A DNA stretch of 64,000 nucleotides from Pseudomonas sp. MIACH (GCF_001269925.1 NZ_LHVO01000027.1:1-64000); one strand, 5' to 3'; shown: positions 9,517 to 18,477, counted from the stretch's first letter. Notes: generated by a model from the letters alone, not told the origin. Numbers and translations are program-made.

Positions 9517-10287
9517 ATGACCACGAATGTAATCAGCCTGGTGTCCATCGGCGCCCACCCCACCTCCGGGCGGCCACGCCGCGCCGAACAGGACGCACGC
9601 GCCGTCGAACTCGGCCTGCAAATGGCTGGGGATAAGTTACAGGTGCTGCACGCCGGCAACATCGCCGAACCGACCCTGCGCAGTTACCTGGGCATGGGGC
9701 TGTCGCACCTGCATGTGCTGGAACAACCGGCGGGTAGCGACGCCTTGCCGGTACTCAGTGACTACCTGCGCGAGGCGGGTGCCCAAGTGGTGCTCACCGG
9801 CAGCCAGGCGGAAACCGGCGAAGGCTCGGGGATGTTGCCGTTCCTGCTGGCCGAGCAGTTGGGCTGGCCGCTGATCGTGGGGTTGGCACAGGTGGAGTCC
9901 ATCGACGGCGGGGTGGCCCATGTGCTGCAAGCCTTGCCCCGTGGTCAGCGCCGACGCTTGAAGGTGCGCCTGCCGTTTCTGGCCACAGTGGACAACGCCG
10001 CGCCCAAGCCGCGGCAAAGTGCCTACGGCCCGGCTCAGCGCGGTGAACTGGCGGCCCATGAGGTCGAGATCGAAGAAGACGAGTTGTTCACCGCTGCGCT
10101 GCTGCAACCGGCCAAGCCCCGGCCCAAGCGCCTCAAGGTGATCAAGGCCAAGAGCGGCGCCGACCGTATGAAAGCGGCCACGGCCAAAGCCAGTGGTGGC
10201 GGTGGGCAAGTGCTCAAAGGTGTGAGCGCCGAGGAAGGCGCCCAAGCCATTCTCAAGTTGCTGATCGAAGAAGGCGTGGTGCGCTAA
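9517..10287 (+). CDS. etfB: Electron transfer flavoprotein beta subunit, dgc-dedicated
   Basis: A 256-residue ETF beta-type protein pairing with the upstream alpha subunit. The AMP/NAD-binding-like fold is visible in GADxLHVLEQ-like and VVLTGSQAETGEGSGMLPFL segments. A lysine-rich C-terminal region (about residues 205-235) resembles the recognition-loop/anchor region. I chose ATG 9517 because GAGG lies 8 bp upstream; ATG 9511 would be only 2 bp from it. It is the last gene of the dgc operon; a partial REP hairpin follows before the convergent secretin gene. Confidence 0.85.
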   Translation: MTTNVISLVSIGAHPTSGRPRRAEQDARAVELGLQMAGDKLQVLHAGNIAEPTLRSYLGMGLSHLHVLEQPAGSDALPVLSDYLREAGAQVVLTGSQAETGEGSGMLPFLLAEQLGWPLIVGLAQVESIDGGVAHVLQALPRGQRRRLKVRLPFLATVDNAAPKPRQSAYGPAQRGELAAHEVEIEEDELFTAALLQPAKPRPKRLKVIKAKSGADRMKAATAKASGGGGQVLKGVSAEEGAQAILKLLIEEGVVR

Positions 10288-10306
10288 CCCCATAAACACT
10301 GCAAAA

Positions 10307-10331
10307 CCAATGTGGGAGGGGGCTTCATTGG
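10307..10331. repeat. Single REP half with a small hairpin
   Basis: A lone GTGGGAGGGGGCTT core is bracketed by CCAATG/CATTGG inverted arms between etfB and the convergent secretin gene, and it overlaps the last codons of the latter. It could act as a weak shared transcript end, but there is no T run. Confidence 0.55.
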
Positions 10332-12238
10332 GGCGCAGGTTTGGGCACCAGGTCCGGCAGCGGTGGCGGCAAGGGTTGCCAAGTGGCATCCGGTTGCTGC
10401 ATCGGCGGGGGCAGCGCCGGTGTGGGGTCGCCCCCAATGGGCTTGAGGATCATTTTTTCGGTGGTGTCGCGCAGGATCATGCCCTGGGTCGAACTGCGCG
10501 CCTCGGTGCCGCTGTGGAAGGTGCTGATCTGGGAAATCGGCAGGTCCAGGTTGCGTTCGATCCTCGGGGTCAGCAGCAGGATGATCTCGGTTTTCTGCTG
10601 GGTATTCTGGTTGGTGCCGAACAGCTTCTTGCCGATCCACGGGATCTGGCTCAACCATGGCAACCCCGAGCCCTCGTCGACGTCCGACGTGCGGATCAGC
10701 CCCGAGACGATCTGGGTTTCATTGTTGCGCGCAGTCAGCAGGGTCTTGGTGGACCGTGAGCCGAGCTCGAACGTCGCCGGTACGTTTTCCGAGCCGGGAA
10801 TGCGCTTGGTGATATGGCTCATTTCCACGTTCAACTCCAGGTTCACCTCATCGCTCAGGCTGATGTTCGGCTTGACGGTGATCTGCAGCCCCACGTCCTG
10901 GTAGGACACCGACGAGGTGGTGATCTGGTTGGCAGTGGTGGTGGTGACCACCGGGATCTTGTCGCCGATGTTCACCTGGGCTTCTTCGCGATTGCGCACC
11001 CGTACCCTGGGGTTGGCCAGGGTGACGGTGTTGCCGCTGCGTTGCAGCATATTGATGCGTGCCGAGGTGCTGCCCGCATCGAGCAGGATGTTGTCGCCAT
11101 TGATCCCCCGTAACGCGCTGAGCGGAGTGCCCGCCAGCCCGGCAGGTACGTTGGCGAAGTTGCCCACGGAGAGGCCGATGCTCTCCGGGTACTGGATGCC
11201 CAGGTTCAGTTCGTCGGTCAGGCTGACCTCCAGCACCTGGATATCGATGGTCACTTCCGACTGTGCGATATCAATGGCTTCCACCAGTTTTTCCACCGCG
11301 CTCAAGGTGTCCAGGCCATCGCGCACAATCACCGCGTTCAGGCGTTCATCCACCAATACCTCCTTGGGTTTGAGCACCTGTTTGATCTCGGCGGCGATGA
11401 CCTTGGGGTCGCCATGGCTGAGGTAGAAGGTGCGTACGGCCAGCTCGCGGTATTCCCGTTCTTTGTCCGGGCGTCGGGGGTAAACCAGGATGGTGTTGGC
11501 GTTGAGGACTTTCTTGTCCAGCCCCTGGGTGGTCAGCAGCAGGTTCAGCGCGTCTTCGGCGGTGGTTCGGCTGGCGGTCATGCTCGCGGAGGCGCTGGGA
11601 TTGACGTCTTTGTCGATGACGAAATTGACCCCCGACAGGCGAGCAATGGTCTCGAAAATCGTGGTCAGGCTTTGCGCGCTGAACTCCAGGCTCAAGGGTT
11701 TGCGCATCGCCTCGGAGAGATCGGCGCTGAGGTAATCGGCGCTCACCAGTTCGCGGGTCAGGGCATTGCGAAAGTCCAGGGCCTCTCGGTAGTTGGGCTT
11801 TTGCGCGATGATCCGGCGCACCAGGTTGAGCGCCTCCACCGGGTTGGCGCGCTTCATTTCGTAGGCCTGGGCCAGTTGCGGGCGCAGCTGTTTCATTGCC
11901 TGGATGCTTTGGATTTCCTGGCGTGCGCCGAGGTTGCTGGGGTCGTATTTGAGGATGGTTTCCAGGGCGCGGATGGCGCCGGCGTCGTCGCCACGCATCA
12001 GTGCAGTGCTGGCTTCGCGGCTGTATTGGGCGACCAGCAGTTCCAGCTTGCTGAAATTGGCGGTGCGTAATTGCACATCGTCAGGGGCTTGTTTGGCTTC
12101 GGCTTGCAGCACTTCGACCGAACGGATGATGTCGCCCTTCTGGCGCAACTCGTCGCTCTCCTTGATGGCCCGCTGGGTCTGGCAGGCGCTGAGCAGGGCC
12201 ATGGCCAGGCTCAAGGGAATCCACGTACGTTTGGCCAT
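10325..12238 (-). CDS. Lipoprotein secretin (GspD/PilQ/MshL-like) of the LPMO export cluster
   Basis: Outer-membrane secretin of 637 residues. The signal sequence ends in a lipobox (MALLSAC, Cys19), so it is probably self-targeting like the lipoprotein secretin HxcQ. Residues of about 30-140 are helical and TPR-like (AIRALETILKYDPSNLGARQ). Secretin short N-domains follow (about 170-330), then the secretin core (LDAGSTSARINMLQRSGNTV, VNIGDKIPVVTT, VGLQITVKPNIS, KTEIILLLTPRI). It is the last gene of the minus-strand cluster, 18 bp after the PilP-like gene. The order (PilM-, N-, O-, P-like, then secretin) resembles type IV pilus and MSHA assembly operons more than a canonical gspCDE operon. Confidence 0.88.
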   Translation of the reverse strand: MAKRTWIPLSLAMALLSACQTQRAIKESDELRQKGDIIRSVEVLQAEAKQAPDDVQLRTANFSKLELLVAQYSREASTALMRGDDAGAIRALETILKYDPSNLGARQEIQSIQAMKQLRPQLAQAYEMKRANPVEALNLVRRIIAQKPNYREALDFRNALTRELVSADYLSADLSEAMRKPLSLEFSAQSLTTIFETIARLSGVNFVIDKDVNPSASASMTASRTTAEDALNLLLTTQGLDKKVLNANTILVYPRRPDKEREYRELAVRTFYLSHGDPKVIAAEIKQVLKPKEVLVDERLNAVIVRDGLDTLSAVEKLVEAIDIAQSEVTIDIQVLEVSLTDELNLGIQYPESIGLSVGNFANVPAGLAGTPLSALRGINGDNILLDAGSTSARINMLQRSGNTVTLANPRVRVRNREEAQVNIGDKIPVVTTTTANQITTSSVSYQDVGLQITVKPNISLSDEVNLELNVEMSHITKRIPGSENVPATFELGSRSTKTLLTARNNETQIVSGLIRTSDVDEGSGLPWLSQIPWIGKKLFGTNQNTQQKTEIILLLTPRIERNLDLPISQISTFHSGTEARSSTQGMILRDTTEKMILKPIGGDPTPALPPPMQQPDATWQPLPPPLPDLVPKPAPQ

Positions 12239-12256
12239 GATCGTGTCCTGCCCCGG

Positions 12257-12748
12257 TCAGTGAGTGTCCAGCCGTAAGGTGCTGGTATGCCTGAGCGGCA
12301 TGTAGGTCAGCACCACGGCGGTGTCGGTGAGCTTGTCCAGCCGGTAATGGGCGTCGAGCATCTTGCCGGGCACGATGCGCCCGGGCACCGAGCAGCGGTG
12401 GCACAGGGTGTACTGGCTGCCATTGCCGCTCAGCACGACGATTTTTGCCTGGTTCTCGTAGCGCCATTGCGCACTCACGGTGAAGGGCAGTGGCGGCGGC
12501 CTGGGCGGCGCCGGGTCGAGCGTGGTGGGCGGCGGCGTTGGCGGTGCCCAGGTCTGGGCGGGGAACAGGTCGATAGGCACCAGCGTCGCGGCAGTGACGG
12601 TGGCAGACACTGGCGGCGCCTCGTCCGGCCGGGTCACCACAGGCGCTGGCGGTTGTGTGGGGCTGTCGGGTGTGTCCTGCCAGAACAGCCAGCCGCAGCT
12701 GACCAGGGTCAGCAGTAACAGGATGCGCAGATACAGCGGCAGTTTCAT
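12257..12748 (-). CDS. PilP/GspC-like inner-membrane linker protein
   Basis: A 163-residue protein with one N-terminal membrane helix (about residues 5-24). A long proline/threonine-rich periplasmic linker follows (about 28-90). The small C-terminal domain is beta-rich and has a Cys pair (CHRCSV). This layout matches GspC homology-region or PilP proteins that connect the inner-membrane platform to the secretin. Overall similarity is too low to name it by sequence, so the call rests on architecture and its place immediately before the secretin. It overlaps the preceding PilO-like gene by ATGA. Confidence 0.6.
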   Translation of the reverse strand: MKLPLYLRILLLLTLVSCGWLFWQDTPDSPTQPPAPVVTRPDEAPPVSATVTAATLVPIDLFPAQTWAPPTPPPTTLDPAPPRPPPLPFTVSAQWRYENQAKIVVLSGNGSQYTLCHRCSVPGRIVPGKMLDAHYRLDKLTDTAVVLTYMPLRHTSTLRLDTH

Positions 12749-13281
12749 TCCACCACCCCCAGCAGGCTCAGTTTGAGGTCGATATTCAGCATGCCGCTGG
12801 CGATGTCCTTGCGCTCCAGCGTCAGGCTTTCGATACGCACGGCCGGCTCGCGCGCCACCTCGGCCAGGGCTTCGCGCAGCAGGCTATAGGGCCCGGTGAG
12901 CGGAATCTGCGCGTCCAGGCGTTGCAGGCCGGTGTCGCCCGGCGCGGAGTAGGCCAACTGGGTCTGGGCGATGATGAAACCGTGGCGTGTGAGCAGGCCC
13001 AGCAGTTTTTCCAGGCGCGGTGCGAAGTCGGCGGCGGTGGGCAGTTTGTCCACCACCGCAGGCGTGGTGACTTGAACCTGCTGGGGCTGTTCGGCGATCC
13101 CGGCTTCAAGTTCCTGACGTCGCTGGGTGTCGGCGAGATTCGCCGGTCGAATCACCGCCACTTCGATCAACAGCGCCGCCGCGATCACGCCCAGGGCCAG
13201 CAACCCCCAGAAACCCAGGCGTTGCTGGCACTGCAGCCATTGCCAGCGCAGGCGTGGCAGGTAGCGAGTGAAGGCATCCAT
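12745..13281 (-). CDS. PilO/GspM-like assembly platform protein
   Basis: A 178-residue bitopic inner-membrane protein. A short basic cytoplasmic N-terminus is followed by a transmembrane helix at about residues 24-46 (WGLLALGVIAAALLIEVAVI). Next comes a coiled-coil-prone stretch and a C-terminal ferredoxin-like domain with the PilO-type pattern (IPLTGPYSLLREALAEV). PilO/GspM proteins pair with PilN/GspL to form the periplasmic platform. It sits 6 bp after the PilN-like gene and overlaps the PilP-like gene by 4 bp, so the set is translationally linked. Confidence 0.65.
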   Translation of the reverse strand: MDAFTRYLPRLRWQWLQCQQRLGFWGLLALGVIAAALLIEVAVIRPANLADTQRRQELEAGIAEQPQQVQVTTPAVVDKLPTAADFAPRLEKLLGLLTRHGFIIAQTQLAYSAPGDTGLQRLDAQIPLTGPYSLLREALAEVAREPAVRIESLTLERKDIASGMLNIDLKLSLLGVVE

Positions 13282-13287
13282 GGGCGG

Positions 13288-13842
13288 CTACCCTGCGCCC
13301 ACGCTGAGTTTGATCTGCACCGGGTGCTGCGGGTCGGTGCTCTTGAGCGCACTTTGTTGCAGGTTTACCCGCACGCCGGGCTGGGCCTGGAGTCGTTCCA
13401 CAAAACGGAAGGCCTCGCCGAGCGCCTTGGCTTCCAGATCCAGGTGCACTTGCTGGGTCTGGGTATTGACCTCGACACGAGTCAGCGCGACTTCCCCGGA
13501 CCAGGCCCGGGCCACGGTATCCATCAACGCGAACGGGGTGACCGACTGTTGGGCGAAGGCGGCCAGTTGCTGTTTTTGCCGGGGCGACAGGCGAATCGCA
13601 GCCTGGATCAATTGCTCCTGACGGCGGGTCAGTTGGATGAATTGCTGCTCCAGTTCGTCGGTCTGCACTTGTCGTTGCTCCATGCGTTGCCAGTGCTGCC
13701 AGGTACTGAACAGCAAGGCTGCGGCGACCAGCCATAACCCGCTCACCAAGGGGCGGTGCGTCGCGTTGGGACGCTGGAAATCCACGCCCGGCGCCTGGGG
13801 CGCGCGTAGCCGTTGCCAGTGGCCGATCAGCCTGGATGTCAT
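13288..13842 (-). CDS. PilN/GspL-C-like assembly platform protein
   Basis: A 184-residue bitopic protein with a basic N-terminus, a transmembrane helix at about 43-60 (GLWLVAAALLFSTWQ), a coiled coil (about 60-95, QTDELEQQFIQLTRRQEQ) and a ferredoxin-like C-terminal domain. This is the PilN/MshJ pattern. I chose ATG 13842 because GGAGG lies 9 bp upstream and the ATGA overlap with the preceding stop couples translation; a longer frame start lacks these. Together with the upstream PilM-like protein it would stand in for GspL. Confidence 0.65.
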   Translation of the reverse strand: MTSRLIGHWQRLRAPQAPGVDFQRPNATHRPLVSGLWLVAAALLFSTWQHWQRMEQRQVQTDELEQQFIQLTRRQEQLIQAAIRLSPRQKQQLAAFAQQSVTPFALMDTVARAWSGEVALTRVEVNTQTQQVHLDLEAKALGEAFRFVERLQAQPGVRVNLQQSALKSTDPQHPVQIKLSVGAG

Positions 13843-14564
13843 GCCGGCGCCTCCTCCAGCCACGGGTGCACAGGCCCCAGGCGCTGTTCGGCGGGACCGT
13901 TGGTGACCACCCGTGTCTGGGGCGCGTGCCGCTCCGCCAGGAGGTCGGCGGTGAACAGGTTGTCACTCAAGGCGCTGCCGGGTTGGGTGGGGATCACACA
14001 CACTTGGTCGACCATGCCGTGCTGTCGATACAGGCAACTGAGGCTGTCGCTTTCGGCGACCGCCAGCACACAGTCGTCAGGCAACTGCCGCCAGTACTGC
14101 TGGGCCACCGCCGTCAGCAGGGGCGTGCAGGTGAGCAGGGGCAAGCGTTGCAGCTTGAACAGCTCGCGCAGGTCTTGCAGCAGATCCCGTGGCGTCGCGA
14201 CCGCCAGGCGTTGCTGGCCGAAGGCGCTGTTGGCGAGTTGCACCTGCCAACGCTCAGGGTCGAGGCCCGCCTGTTGGCCGAACGTGGCCTCGGCAAAGTC
14301 CTGCCAGTCAGCCTGGCTGTACAGGCCGGTTTGCCAGGGCAGCATCAGGTAGTGCACATGGGGAAACCCCAGCAGCACCGTGGCCCGGTCGAGGAAGCGC
14401 ACCTGGCTGCGGGGCGTCTGTTCCAGCAGTTCGGCGCACACTGCCAGGGGCTCGCCTTGCTGCTGCGCACGCCAGATGCTTGCCCCGCGCCACCGCGCGC
14501 GCGCGGCCCACTCGGCGCCGGTGCTGTGCAGCCGCACCACGTGTTCAATAAAGGGAAATGACAC
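13839..14564 (-). CDS. PilM/MshI/GspL cytoplasmic-domain-like protein (divergent)
   Basis: A 241-residue soluble protein with no signal or membrane segment. The likely start is GTG 14564 (SFPFIEHVV...), with AAGGAG about 6 bp upstream, inside the end of gspE (about 20-bp overlap). The ATG-like start further upstream would overlap gspE far more. The sequence has no clear domain signature. The position directly before PilN-, PilO- and PilP-like genes, and its length, suggest the actin-like PilM/GspL-cyto role of binding the assembly ATPase. That is inference from gene order. Confidence 0.5.
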   Translation of the reverse strand: MSFPFIEHVVRLHSTGAEWAARARWRGASIWRAQQQGEPLAVCAELLEQTPRSQVRFLDRATVLLGFPHVHYLMLPWQTGLYSQADWQDFAEATFGQQAGLDPERWQVQLANSAFGQQRLAVATPRDLLQDLRELFKLQRLPLLTCTPLLTAVAQQYWRQLPDDCVLAVAESDSLSCLYRQHGMVDQVCVIPTQPGSALSDNLFTADLLAERHAPQTRVVTNGPAEQRLGPVHPWLEEAPA

Positions 14565-16182
14565 GGTGGATCTCCTTGAGGGTGGTGTGGCCCTGGGCGG
14601 CGTGGGCCAGGGCGATATCGCGGATGAACACATGACCGGCCTCGCGTGCCAGTTCGCGCAAGGTGGACGCCGAGTTACGGTTGAGCAGGCCTTCCTTGAT
14701 CGGGTCAGTCATGTTCAGCACTTCCGCAAGCGCCAGGCGGCCGCGATACCCCGTATGGCGACAGGCCTCGCAGCCCTTGCCCACGCGGTATTGAGCCTGG
14801 TCGAGCAGGGCGTCGGGCACGTGGGCAAGGCGGACGATTTCCGCATCGGGCTCGGCGGCTTCGCCACAGTCCGGGCAGATGCGCCGCACCAGGCGCTGGG
14901 CGACCACACCATTGAGCGCTTCGACAAAACTGGCCGGGTCGACGTTCATGTAGGTGAAGCGCTCCAGCACGTTGAACGCGCTGTTGGCGTGCACCGACGA
15001 CATCACCAGGTGCCCGGTCAGCGCGGCCTGCACGGCGATGCCAGCGGTTTCACCATCGCGTATTTCCCCCACCAGGATGGTGTCCGGGTCATGGCGCAGG
15101 ATTGAGCGCAGGCCGCGGGCGAACGTCAGGCCCTTCTTGTCGTTGACCGGAATTTGCAGGACCCCGGGCAGCTCGTACTCCACCGGGTCTTCGATGGTGA
15201 TGATCTTTTTCTCGCCGGTATTGGTCTCCGACAAAGCGGCATACAGCGTGGTGGATTTGCCGCTGCCGGTGGGACCGGTCACCAGCAACATGCCGTAGGG
15301 TTCGCTGGCCAGCACGCGGATGCGCTCGATGGTGTCGGCGGCCAGCCCGAGGTTGGCCAGGCTCAGGGATTCGCCGCGCTGGGATTTGTCGAGAACCCGC
15401 AGCACGGCATCTTCGCCGTGGATGCTGGGCATGATCGACGTGCGAAAATCCACCTCGCGGCCCTGGATCTTCATCTTGAACCGACCATCCTGGGGCACGC
15501 GCCGCTCGCCGATATCCAGCTCCGACAGGACTTTGATGCGCGACAGCGCCTGCTCCGCCATGTCCATGCCGCTGGCTTGGCCCATCTGCTGCAACACGCC
15601 GTCGATACGGTACTTGATCACCAGGCCCTGGGGCGTGGTTTCCACATGGATATCGCTGGCGCGACTTTGCAGCGCATCGAACAGCATGGAGTTGACCAGG
15701 CGCACCACCGGGTTGTCGTCCCTGGCGATACTGCTCAAGGAAATCTCCTGGGCGGTCGGGCTGACCTGGGCATTGTCGCCGGCCTCGCCGAAAGGTTGCA
15801 TTACCCGCTGGCTGGCTTCGGCCTGGCTCAGTTGGGCCTTGACCGCCCCCGGCAGGCTCATCCCCAGTGGCAGTTGGCGCAAGATGGCAGAGGACTGCAG
15901 CCAGTGGCGGCTGGCCAGGGTGAACGGGTCGCCCAGCACCAGGCACGGTTGGCCCTGGTATTCCACCGGCAACACGTTGTGGATCAGCGCCTGGGGCAGG
16001 GCCAGCAGATCGAAGCGCCAGTGGTCACTCAGGTCTTGCGGTGCAATGGCGAGCAGGCCCAGGGGCTGGGCGATCGTAGCCAACTGTTCGGGCGCCTTGT
16101 GCAGCACCTCCAGCAGGTAATTGGACAAGCTCAGCCCGCGTTGCTCTGCAAGGGCCTGCCATTGCCGTGTCTGTTCGCTCAT
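14545..16182 (-). CDS. GspE/PilB-type assembly ATPase
   Basis: Cytoplasmic hexameric ATPase expected to power pseudopilus assembly. All hallmarks of the GspE/PulE family are present in its 545 residues: Walker A GPTGSGKS (303-310), an Asp box (IITIEDPVEY), Walker B TILVGEIRD (368-376), a His box (GHLVMSSVHAN) and a tetracysteine zinc motif (CPDC 436-439, CEAC 471-474). The N-terminal 150 residues are divergent from T2SSE_N/MshEN, and no clear c-di-GMP motif was spotted. It is separated from gspF by 4 bp and overlaps the PilM-like start, so the core machinery genes are tightly packed. Confidence 0.92.
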   Translation of the reverse strand: MSEQTRQWQALAEQRGLSLSNYLLEVLHKAPEQLATIAQPLGLLAIAPQDLSDHWRFDLLALPQALIHNVLPVEYQGQPCLVLGDPFTLASRHWLQSSAILRQLPLGMSLPGAVKAQLSQAEASQRVMQPFGEAGDNAQVSPTAQEISLSSIARDDNPVVRLVNSMLFDALQSRASDIHVETTPQGLVIKYRIDGVLQQMGQASGMDMAEQALSRIKVLSELDIGERRVPQDGRFKMKIQGREVDFRTSIMPSIHGEDAVLRVLDKSQRGESLSLANLGLAADTIERIRVLASEPYGMLLVTGPTGSGKSTTLYAALSETNTGEKKIITIEDPVEYELPGVLQIPVNDKKGLTFARGLRSILRHDPDTILVGEIRDGETAGIAVQAALTGHLVMSSVHANSAFNVLERFTYMNVDPASFVEALNGVVAQRLVRRICPDCGEAAEPDAEIVRLAHVPDALLDQAQYRVGKGCEACRHTGYRGRLALAEVLNMTDPIKEGLLNRNSASTLRELAREAGHVFIRDIALAHAAQGHTTLKEIHRVISLY

Positions 16183-16186
16183 TGCG

Positions 16187-17371
16187 CTACCCCTGTATGG
16201 AGCCTGCCAACTCGAAAATCGGCATGTACAGCATGAACACGATCAGGCCGATCAGCCCGCCCACCACCAGCATCAACAACGGCTCAAATACCTTGCTGAA
16301 CAACTCGATAGCACGCTCCAGCGCTTCATCGTGAAATTGCGCGATGCGCTCGCACATCGTCGCCAATTCACCACTTTGCTCGCCCACCCGGAGCAGGCGT
16401 TCGGCGACGGCGGTGGTCAGTCGATGGCGGGCCAGGGCGGTGGACAACGGCTGGCCGGCCTGGATATCAGTCAGGACCTGGCGCAGGTCGGCTTGGCGTT
16501 CCATGGGCAGCAGCGCACCGGATAATTCCACGGCGGTGACCACCGGCATTCCGCCCATCAGCAACATGCCGGCCGTGCGATAAAACCGCGCGAGGATAAA
16601 CAGCGTGCGCTGGGCGCCGAGGGCGGGGATTTTCCAGAACAGCTGGGCCGCCTGGCGTTTGAACGCTGCGCTGCGAAACAGCAACGCCAACCCGATAAGC
16701 GCCACCACCAGGCCGAACAGCAATGCCATGCCGTGTGCCTCGACCAGTGCGCCCCACCACACCATAAAGCGCGCGGTGGCGGGCAGATCGGTGACCGCGT
16801 CGAACACCGAAGCAAAGCGGGGGATCACGAAGAACAGCAAGAACAACAGGATCAACGCACCCACGCTGAGCACCACCAAGGGGTACATCAGGGCGCCGCT
16901 GACACGCTTTTTCACGGTTGCCAAATGCGCCTCGAAATGATGGTAACGGCGCAAGGCCACGGCCAGTTGGCCGCTGTGTTCCGAGGACGCCACCGTGGCG
17001 ATCAACAAGGGGGGGAACGTCTGTGGCTTGAGTTGCATCGCCTTGGACAGCGAGTTGCCCTCGTACATCGAGGCGAGCAGATCACTCATGACCTGCCGGT
17101 TGATGCCTGCGGGTGCCTTGTCGCGCAGGGTTTCCACGGCTTCGACCAGTACCAGGCCGGCGTCCAGCAGCACCACCAGTTCCTGGATAAACAGGCCCAG
17201 GGCAAATGTGGCACGACGGCTGGGTAAGGTCAGCGAGCGCCGCACCTTCAGGGAGATGACCTGGGCACCGTCGGCCTGCAACTGTTGACGGGCCTGGCTG
17301 AGGTCCGAGGCCTGCATGCGCAGGGTCTGCAAGTGGCCGTTGCGTATAATCCGCGCGTTGATGTCGATCAT
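16187..17371 (-). CDS. GspF/PilC-type inner-membrane platform protein
   Basis: A 394-residue polytopic protein with two T2SSF repeats. The first (about 55-180) includes FIQELVVLLDAGLVLVEAVE. The second (about 255-375) includes FILARFYRTAGMLLMGGMPV and LLRVGEQSGELATMCERIA. Three hydrophobic helices are visible: LVVLSVGALILLFLLFFVIP, the following pair region near 215-235, and the C-terminal LMLVVGGLIGLIVFMLYMPIF. It interacts with the assembly ATPase in known systems. Its ATG overlaps the transglycosylase stop (ATGA). Confidence 0.9.
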   Translation of the reverse strand: MIDINARIIRNGHLQTLRMQASDLSQARQQLQADGAQVISLKVRRSLTLPSRRATFALGLFIQELVVLLDAGLVLVEAVETLRDKAPAGINRQVMSDLLASMYEGNSLSKAMQLKPQTFPPLLIATVASSEHSGQLAVALRRYHHFEAHLATVKKRVSGALMYPLVVLSVGALILLFLLFFVIPRFASVFDAVTDLPATARFMVWWGALVEAHGMALLFGLVVALIGLALLFRSAAFKRQAAQLFWKIPALGAQRTLFILARFYRTAGMLLMGGMPVVTAVELSGALLPMERQADLRQVLTDIQAGQPLSTALARHRLTTAVAERLLRVGEQSGELATMCERIAQFHDEALERAIELFSKVFEPLLMLVVGGLIGLIVFMLYMPIFELAGSIQG

Positions 17372-17832
17372 GGGGTCTGCCTGGCCAGTTGTTGGCGCTG
17401 TTGCAGCAACTCACCGTAATAGCGCCAGACCGCCAGGGCGTAGCGTGAGCGCCGCGCCTCCCGCTCCGGTTTGGCCCCGGCGTTATAGGCGCCCACGGCC
17501 TGCCAGCCATAACCCTGCTGGCGAATAAACCCGGCGAGGACCCACGCGCCCACCATGACGCTGGTGCAGGGTTGCGTGAGCAGGTGCTGTTCGGTGATGC
17601 CGAACTGGGCCAGCGCGGGCAAGTGGCGGCTATTGATTTGCATCAGGCCGATATCCTCGCTGCCATCGCTGTTGAGATTGCGCGCAGTAGGATTGAGGCC
17701 GGATTCGACCTTGGCGATGGCGTAAAGCAGGAGCGGGTCGACGTGGTAGCGGCTGGCTGCCAGTTGCCAGCAGTTGGCCTGTGCCGTCCCCGTGAGGCAC
17801 AGCAGCGTCAGGACCAGCCGCAGCGTGTGCAT
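17368..17832 (-). CDS. Lytic transglycosylase (SLT, family 1-like) dedicated to the secretion cluster
   Basis: A 154-residue periplasmic protein. The signal peptide MHTLRLVLTLLCLTGTAQA is followed by the goose-lysozyme/SLT fold. The catalytic Glu lies in AIAKVESGLNP, and the GLMQIN and AVGAYNAG motifs are present. Such small enzymes (PilT-like VirB1/IpgF type) open peptidoglycan for trans-envelope machines. I chose ATG 17832: it follows the pseudopilin stop by one base and begins directly with the signal peptide, unlike the upstream in-frame start. It overlaps gspF by 4 bp, so it is part of the machine's operon. Confidence 0.85.
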   Translation of the reverse strand: MHTLRLVLTLLCLTGTAQANCWQLAASRYHVDPLLLYAIAKVESGLNPTARNLNSDGSEDIGLMQINSRHLPALAQFGITEQHLLTQPCTSVMVGAWVLAGFIRQQGYGWQAVGAYNAGAKPEREARRSRYALAVWRYYGELLQQRQQLARQTP

Positions 17833-17833
17833 G

Positions 17834-18265
17834 TCAAAGGCCGTACACAATGTCGGCGTAGGTGTTCACACCGCCGGCCTTGCCGTCACGGCCCAGGCAG
17901 ATGATTTCTGCATCGTTGGGCGGTGTGCCGGGGTTCTTGTAGAGATACGGGTTGCCCCAAGGGTCGGGCGGCAATGTCTTCACATAAGGGCCCTGCCAAT
18001 GGTTCGCGGTGGCGGGTCGGGTGGTGAGGGCGTTGAGGCCGAGGGTTTCGTCGGGGTAGTTGCCGTTGTCCAGGCGGTACTGGTTCAAGGCATCGGCGAG
18101 GGCTTTCATCTGGCCCTGGGCGGTTTGCACCTTGGCCAGTTCCAGGCGGTCGAACATCTTCGGGCCGACGTAGCTGGCGAGCAGGGCGATGATCAGCAAA
18201 ACCACCAGCAGTTCCAGCAAGGTGAAGGCGCGCTGAGGGCTGTGGATACATGAGTGAATGCGCAT
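17834..18265 (-). CDS. Major pseudopilin, GspG-like
   Basis: A 143-residue type II secretion major pseudopilin. The prepilin signature FTLLELLVVLLIIALLASYV follows a short basic leader (MRIHSCIHSPQRA). Residue -1 is Ala instead of the usual Gly, though Phe+1 and Glu+5 are kept. The GspG-specific C-terminal pattern is present: YPDETLGLNAL, WQGPYVKTLPPDPWGNPYLY, and the acidic NDAEIICLGRDG loop that binds calcium in GspG. ATG 18265 gives a leader of normal length. It lies between the LPMO gene and the transglycosylase gene. No prepilin peptidase is encoded in the window, so the housekeeping PilD would be needed. Confidence 0.88.
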   Translation of the reverse strand: MRIHSCIHSPQRAFTLLELLVVLLIIALLASYVGPKMFDRLELAKVQTAQGQMKALADALNQYRLDNGNYPDETLGLNALTTRPATANHWQGPYVKTLPPDPWGNPYLYKNPGTPPNDAEIICLGRDGKAGGVNTYADIVYGL

Positions 18266-18403
18266 GGAGATACCCTGTTGGGAGTGCCAAGGTAGGGCGG
18301 TTATGTGCAACTCTCCCGGCCCGCAATCAAGCGGGCACCGCCGGTAGAACTTCGTTGGATCATTTCCAGTTCAGGTACATCTTCAACTGTAGCGTTGCTC
18401 GAT

Positions 18404-18427
18404 ATAAGGCGCCGTGAGGCGCCCTAT
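18404..18427. other. Stem-loop between the LPMO and GspG genes
   Basis: A 10-bp stem with one mismatch (ATAAGGCGCC 18404-18413, GGCGCCCTAT 18418-18427) and a GTGA loop lies in the roughly 210-bp gap downstream of the LPMO gene. No T run follows on the minus strand. It may be an mRNA processing or partial attenuation point separating cargo message from machinery message. Confidence 0.45.
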
Positions 18428-18477
18428 AACGTTTGGCTCTTATGCTTATCCAGTAACTGAATATGGTTTTGAATGGG

